Shown: piece after piece, positions 59,172 to 64,000 of the stretch
Position numbering within the stretch: position 1 is the first letter of the stretch
Layout: the number at the start of each line of letters is the position of its first letter
Assembly (NCBI RefSeq): GCF_007992215.1
Contig: NZ_BJZV01000015.1
Location: 62,001-126,000 of the forward strand
DNA: 64,000 bases
Source: Methylobacterium gnaphalii
Lineage (GTDB): Bacteria > Pseudomonadota > Alphaproteobacteria > Rhizobiales > Beijerinckiaceae
Direction of reading: 5' to 3'
Translations under genes and position numbers: made by a program
Notes under the pieces: model-generated
Told to the model about the DNA's origin: nothing
Database searches by the model: none
The model's input: only the letters and a program-made list of their open reading frames with translations

Positions 59172-62100
59172 CAGTCGTAGATCGCCAGATAACGACCATT
59201 GAGATTGATAACGAACTTGCTGTCAGAACTCTGTATGATACCAGCTGTACAGAAGCCAATATTGGCACTGATCGCAGAGAGAGATCCGACACTCAGACGG
59301 TCGGCAGCGATCGAAGCTGCACTGATCTGACCTCCATTGATAACCGTTGCTCCGTTCGTCACCCAGTCTGAAAACACGGTCTGGTTCGGAAGTGCCTTAC
59401 CGAGATACATTCCAGTCCAAGCATCCTGGGAGTTTGCTTGGTTGTTGTGATAGGTAACCAGAGAAAGCTGCACAGAACAACAGTTTGGAGGAGTGGTGAA
59501 GAATACAGCGGCCCTGGCCCAGTTGATGAGACTTCTGCCCGACGTATTTGAAACGACATCAGGAGATGTAATAGAGCTGATGCCGTTGTTATTTGCGTCA
59601 TAAAAGTCGAGCTGTACGTAACCCGGGCCTCCGCCAGAGGAGTAATAAGCTGATGCTTCGTAGCGCGTGTTTGGTAAAACCGGAATAGCAAAATCCCAAT
59701 TGCCGTCAGTGCGTTGATTGTAATACTTAAGCCAAGAGTAACCACCCAACCCAGACGCACTATTATTGTAAATATAGCACATACTGGGCGGCGCGTAGAC
59801 ACTCCCAGGCCCTGACCAGGACACGGTCCCGTTGACACCATACCAATTATTACCGCCTGCCATTAAGTCTGAATTCGACAACAGGTTGCCGGTGCTCGTA
59901 CCAATCGTCAGTTTTTCAGCCGTGATCGAACCATTGACGATCAAACTGGCACCGGCCGCCCTCCTGGCTTGGATCTTACCCCAATACACAAGGCTTCCAT
60001 CGCCGGTCCCTGACCGTTCACTTTGCAAATCAAGTCTAAATCGAGAAATGCCGTTAGGGACAGTAAACTGGCCCTCCATGCGTCCCCATCCGGTGTTTGG
60101 AGCCTTAGCTACAATCGATCCGCCCGTGACATAAGTGCCTGACGTATCTTCTCCTAACCAATAAATATTTGCGGTGTATGGAGTAACATTGAAGTTCATT
60201 GCGGAGACATAGATCACGTCCCCCGGCGTGCAGGTGATGTAATTAGAAATGGCAGCATCACGCGAGGCTGACCGAAGCCGGTGGGAACCCCCCGGATCAC
60301 CCGTTCCAGGATTGTCTATAACGACGTCTCCGGCCAAAAAAGTCCAACCATCCGCGTTGCCGTTTCCGCCCGGTCCTCCAAAATCACCGTTTGTGATCAT
60401 ATTGGATGCATCGGTCAGTACGATATGCTTGGCTGTGATGCTATTCGCCTGCAACTTGTCGCCGGTAATGGTGTTACCGACGATATTGCTTCCCGTAATG
60501 GTATTTGCCGCTATCTTGTCGCCGCTTATTGCAGCGGCAGCAATGTTTATAGCTTGGATCGACAGCGCAGTTATCTTTGTACCGTCAATAATGCTAGCGC
60601 CGTACACGACAGCAAGCGACCCCACACTATAACCTAGGCACATCATTACGTTGTTCGGATCACTATTTATCGCGACCCAATTACCGTCCGATCTAGCAGA
60701 AAAAACACCAGGGTTTGTTTTATTCCAATAAACGTAAACGATTTGACCCACGTAGGTAACGCTACCAGCAGCTATGTAAGGCGCCTGAACATTGTTATTA
60801 TCATCGTTGTAGAAAACGTACCCTTCGGTCCACGACAAAACGTTTGTGTAAGCTCCGGTGGAAGGATTTCTATTCCACTGGAACTCGCACCCGGCTACCT
60901 GAATACCCCGAGACCCAACCCTAAGCTTGTTGGCGTTGATCGAATTAGCCGAGATGGCACCGCCGTCGATCGTTGTGCTGTTCGTTCCTGCGATGAGCGT
61001 ACCGAGGCTGCCATTGCCCACCTTGATGTTGTTGGCCGTCAGCACGTCAGCGGTCAGGCGATCCGCGGTGATCGTGTTGGTCGCGATCTCGCGCGCGGTG
61101 ATGGTGCCGGCGAGCAGCCGATCGGCAGCGACGGTATTGGCGGCGATGAGCGAGCCATTGAGTGCCGCCGCAACGGCGCTGACGGGCCCGACCGTCGTGG
61201 TCGAGCCGACGCCCGAACTGTTGAACGATCGCGCCCAATAATAGCGCGCGGCCGCATCCGGCAGGCTCGGATCAATGAAGTTGCTGGCCGGCGCGGCGAC
61301 CGTCGCGATCTTCGTGGCAGCTCCGAAGGCGTTGGTAGCACCGGCATAGACCTCGACATAGGCAAGGTCGGCCGTCGCTGGGTTGGTCCAGGACACGAAG
61401 GCGTTCTTGACTGCCGCCGAGACCGTGAGGTTCGACACCGGGGCGGGCGCGGTGGTGTTGGCCGCAGCCGTGAAGGTCAGGACGCTCGACCAGCCCGAGA
61501 TGCCGAAGCCGTTCTGCGAGATCGATCGAACCTTCGCCGAGTAGACCAGGCCGGGCACCAAGCCCTGCTTCGTGATGGTGGCGCCGGTCGTGAAGGAACC
61601 GCCCACATAGGCGCTGTCGGCCGGATTGTTGCCGAGCGCGAAGGCAACCTCGTACTTGCCGAGGTTCGATGAGCCCAGCGCCGTCCAGGTCAGCGTCACC
61701 TTGCCGGTGACCGTGCCATCGGGCGCGACGTCGACCACGTTGCTAGCGAGTGTAAGGCCCTGCGGAATGCCCGGGTCTGTGACGTCGAACGCGGTGGCCG
61801 AGCAGGTGACCGAGTATTCCTGCGAGATGTTGAGCCCGGCTGCCGCCTTCGAGAAGGCGTCGTAGGCCGCGACGCGCACATAGTAGGTGGTGTTGGTCGC
61901 GCCTTTGAAGGTCTGGAGCGTGGTCGCGCCGATATCGGTTGAGTTCGCATCGGTCGGCGTGAAGCCGCTCGTCGGCGAGATCCAGACGAGGAAGCCAGCG
62001 AAGTCGATGTCCTGCACATCCGGCAGCGTCACGAACACCGTCTCGCTGGTTGCTGCGAGTGATGGCACGACAGCGGCCGGGGCCGGGTTCGAGACAGCCA

Positions 62101-64000
62101 CCGAGGTCGGCGGCCCTTCGGTGCCATCCGGTGAGAGTGCGTTGACCTCGACGCGGAACTGCCGGCGCGGGCCGCCTTCGTTGACGTTCACATCGTAGGC
62201 GTAGGTCCACGTCGTCTGTCCGACCGGCAGCAGTTCGGTGTGCAGCAGCGCGTTCGTCGAGATGTCGTAGACGTAGACGTGGTTCTGGACGCGGTAGGGC
62301 GAGGTCTCCGGATCGATCTGGTTGTCCCAGCGCATGCCGCAGGAGCGACCGCCGAAGATCGTCCCACCGCCCTGAACCGACAGGTTGATGACCTTGGTCG
62401 GCGGCGACGCCTGCCACCCCAGCACGGTGTAGGTGAGCTGCGCAGGCAAGGACGGCTTGCCGTCGAGCCCGATCGCCGTGACGACGAAGGTCCATTCCCC
62501 GGGATCGACGTCTATGATGTCGACCGAGAGAGACGCGGTTTTCGGTAGGTTCAGGATCGCGCCAGAAGGCCGGATCGCGGTGACGTAGTAGGCCACCGAG
62601 TTGAAGGCCTGCCCAGGCGTCCACGAGAGCGTCAGCGCCTGTCGCGGCTGTCCGAGCTCGGTGTACTGGCTCTCGCGCACCGACAGGTTCGTGGGCGGCA
62701 AGACGACAGTCGGGAACTCGCTGAAGACGGTCGGCTCGAAGGCGGCGCCGGTGTCGATCGTGTCGAACTTGCCCGGCTCGTGCTGGAGCGCCGTCACCGC
62801 GTAGATGTGCGGCTGTTCCTCGCGGATCGAGACGATGCGGAAGAGCTGCGGTGCGATCGGGCCGGCCACGAGCCACACCGCCGCCTTGTCCGGCGTCTGC
62901 GAGAGCGCCTCGGCGAGGGGCAGGACGCTGAGCGTGCCCGACGCCGAGGACGCGACGGCCTTCTCCTCGACCGTGCCATCCGGCAGCGTGACCGAGACGG
63001 TGTAGGGTGAGCCGGCCGTGAGCGTGATTGCCCTGTCGAGCCTCAGGCTGTTCGCGCTCGATCCTTCGAGCAGGCGGCCCGATAGATCGATGTTGGCGAT
63101 CTGCGGATCCTGGATCGCGACGATGTCGCCGGGCCGCGCAACCGCGTGATCGAGTCCGGCCTTGTAGGTCGCGACCTGGGTCTGGCGCAGCTCGGTGAAC
63201 AGCGTCCACAGGCCGGCGCGGTGCGCCTGGCCGCGAGAGGCGCAGCCCAGCAGGTCGACCTTCGTCGGATTGTAGCCGTAGCGGGCGACGCCCTCGGCAT
63301 CCTCCACCACCTCGAAGGCCTGCTTGTAGAGGTTCTCCGGGTCGTTCCAGGCGACGATCGCCACGGTGTGCCGCGCGCGGCGGCCGGACGAGGCGTAGGA
63401 GATCTCCCCGTCGATGACGTTAGCTTCGGTGACCAGCAGGATCGGATCGGCCGGACGGTCCTGGGTCGCCGTGACCGTGCCTGAGGACCAGTAGACGAGC
63501 CCGCGGAAGATCTGCGCGACGAGTTGCAGCAACTCGAAGGCGTCCTGCTGGGTGCTGATGACGCCATTGAAGGTGAAGCGTGGCTCGGTGCCGCCTTTGC
63601 CGTCCGGCACATCCTGATCGCAGTAGCGGGCAATCTCGTAGAGCGACCACTTGTCGATCGCGGACAGATCGACGAACTCGCCGAGCCCGAACCGGTCGTT
63701 CGACAGGATCAGGTACAGCGCCCAGGCCGGGTTGTTCGAGAAGGCCTGCTTGAAGGTGCCGTCCCAGATGCCGGTGTAGGTGCGCGCCACCGGATCGTAG
63801 TTCGCTGGCACCGGCATGATGATGCCGTCGACGAGGTAGGTCCGGCTCGGCACGCTGGAGCCGAACGACGAGGCCTGCGCGGTGAGGCCGACCACGGCCG
63901 AGTCAGGATACGCGAACTTCGCATCGGTGATCGAGGTCACCGAGTAGAAGATGATGTCCGACTGGTAGGTGTACTTGGTCTGGCTGTTGTTGAAATCGTC
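59171..64000 (-). CDS. phage tail-tip / host-specificity protein J (5' end beyond window)
   Basis: The frame is open from the stop at 59171 to the window edge, giving 1609 visible residues; the start is missing. Visible N-terminal features match lambda gpJ: NPAWALYLILSNDRFGLGEF, IDKWSLYEIARYCDQDVPDG and FRGLVYWSSGTVTATQDRP. The middle holds several fibronectin-III-like repeats (VINLSVQGGG, PAPVSNLTVSAAVKNAFVSW). Further on come fibre repeats such as NTITGDKLQANSITAKHIVL, and the C-terminus is two carbohydrate-binding-like beta domains (NLLSNSDLMAGGNNWYG). The last 1.8 kb is clearly lower in GC than the rest, suggesting a swapped receptor-binding end. It attaches the phage to its host. Confidence 0.92.
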   Translation of the reverse strand, partial: DDFNNSQTKYTYQSDIIFYSVTSITDAKFAYPDSAVVGLTAQASSFGSSVPSRTYLVDGIIMPVPANYDPVARTYTGIWDGTFKQAFSNNPAWALYLILSNDRFGLGEFVDLSAIDKWSLYEIARYCDQDVPDGKGGTEPRFTFNGVISTQQDAFELLQLVAQIFRGLVYWSSGTVTATQDRPADPILLVTEANVIDGEISYASSGRRARHTVAIVAWNDPENLYKQAFEVVEDAEGVARYGYNPTKVDLLGCASRGQAHRAGLWTLFTELRQTQVATYKAGLDHAVARPGDIVAIQDPQIANIDLSGRLLEGSSANSLRLDRAITLTAGSPYTVSVTLPDGTVEEKAVASSASGTLSVLPLAEALSQTPDKAAVWLVAGPIAPQLFRIVSIREEQPHIYAVTALQHEPGKFDTIDTGAAFEPTVFSEFPTVVLPPTNLSVRESQYTELGQPRQALTLSWTPGQAFNSVAYYVTAIRPSGAILNLPKTASLSVDIIDVDPGEWTFVVTAIGLDGKPSLPAQLTYTVLGWQASPPTKVINLSVQGGGTIFGGRSCGMRWDNQIDPETSPYRVQNHVYVYDISTNALLHTELLPVGQTTWTYAYDVNVNEGGPRRQFRVEVNALSPDGTEGPPTSVAVSNPAPAAVVPSLAATSETVFVTLPDVQDIDFAGFLVWISPTSGFTPTDANSTDIGATTLQTFKGATNTTYYVRVAAYDAFSKAAAGLNISQEYSVTCSATAFDVTDPGIPQGLTLASNVVDVAPDGTVTGKVTLTWTALGSSNLGKYEVAFALGNNPADSAYVGGSFTTGATITKQGLVPGLVYSAKVRSISQNGFGISGWSSVLTFTAAANTTAPAPVSNLTVSAAVKNAFVSWTNPATADLAYVEVYAGATNAFGAATKIATVAAPASNFIDPSLPDAAARYYWARSFNSSGVGSTTTVGPVSAVAAALNGSLIAANTVAADRLLAGTITAREIATNTITADRLTADVLTANNIKVGNGSLGTLIAGTNSTTIDGGAISANSINANKLRVGSRGIQVAGCEFQWNRNPSTGAYTNVLSWTEGYVFYNDDNNNVQAPYIAAGSVTYVGQIVYVYWNKTNPGVFSARSDGNWVAINSDPNNVMMCLGYSVGSLAVVYGASIIDGTKITALSIQAINIAAAAISGDKIAANTITGSNIVGNTITGDKLQANSITAKHIVLTDASNMITNGDFGGPGGNGNADGWTFLAGDVVIDNPGTGDPGGSHRLRSASRDAAISNYITCTPGDVIYVSAMNFNVTPYTANIYWLGEDTSGTYVTGGSIVAKAPNTGWGRMEGQFTVPNGISRFRLDLQSERSGTGDGSLVYWGKIQARRAAGASLIVNGSITAEKLTIGTSTGNLLSNSDLMAGGNNWYGVNGTVSWSGPGSVYAPPSMCYIYNNSASGLGGYSWLKYYNQRTDGNWDFAIPVLPNTRYEASAYYSSGGGPGYVQLDFYDANNNGISSITSPDVVSNTSGRSLINWARAAVFFTTPPNCCSVQLSLVTYHNNQANSQDAWTGMYLGKALPNQTVFSDWVTNGATVINGGQISAASIAADRLSVGSLSAISANIGFCTAGIIQSSDSKFVINLNGRYLAIYD

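Larger units (their letters stand above)
50000..64000. mobile_element. prophage segment (right end outside the window)
   Basis: From about 50 kb rightward nearly every gene is phage-like. There is a set of tiny unknown genes, then a minus-strand late block with a lambda J-like tail-tip protein, fibre-like proteins, a DUF4376 protein, an endolysin and a holin. No integrase, terminase, portal or capsid gene is visible, so they should lie beyond 64000. The left limit is placed in the 49.6-50.0 kb gap; the phage-like genes at 44.8-46.7 kb may belong to the same element or to a second remnant. Confidence 0.85.

Overview
High-GC window from an alphaproteobacterial methylotroph, most likely Methylobacterium/Methylorubrum. 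Supporting genes are a formaldehyde-activating-enzyme (Fae) paralogue, a PQQ-type quinoprotein, MucR, EI-Ntr (ptsP), a Caulobacter-like flgE-flgK-flgL cluster, DUF4167 and several photobiology genes (BLUF, LOV, spore-photoproduct-lyase-like). The genus is an inference from gene content.

Layout. 0-13 kb is housekeeping: ruvA facing away from yceI-ruvC, a quinone reductase, a PEBP-family protein, ubiG, lysC, ptsP, prfA-prmC and a DUF4167 protein. 12.6-17.9 kb holds flagellar hook genes on the minus strand; flgE is preceded by a textbook sigma-54 -24/-12 element. 18-19 kb is a BLUF photoreceptor followed closely by a lone receiver protein. 19-34 kb is mixed metabolism: a PQQ-propeller dehydrogenase without vicinal cysteines, rplM-rpsI, a 43-aa lipoprotein-like peptide, a papain-like/serine-hydrolase gene pair, ICMT, thioesterase, CoA-binding, MFS, metY, mucR, a receiver, an L,D-transpeptidase, an alcohol dehydrogenase and trmJ. 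33.7-44.6 kb has the Fae paralogue, icd, a LuxR-type regulator, a LOV hybrid kinase, glgX, an SPL-like radical SAM enzyme, an NDUFS4-like complex I subunit and tRNA-Pro(UGG).

From 44.6 kb the window is accessory. A phage-like gene lacking any recognisable start codon and a radical SAM gene lie next to tRNA-Pro. They are followed by a host-like envelope-stress module at 47.0-49.6 kb: fasciclin protein, ECF sigma factor, RskA-type anti-sigma and a Met/His/Lys-rich secreted peptide. The fasciclin gene and the Met/His-rich gene share an identically spaced upstream motif, GAAAC-N17-CGTARG, which I read as the promoter of this ECF sigma factor. From about 50 kb to the right edge lies a prophage segment: a run of tiny genes, a Tat-exported cupin, then a minus-strand late block read from the right edge leftward (host-specificity/tail-tip protein, tail-fibre-like proteins, DUF4376 protein, endolysin, holin, small membrane and coiled-coil proteins). 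No integrase or capsid genes are in view, so the element is cut by the window edge.
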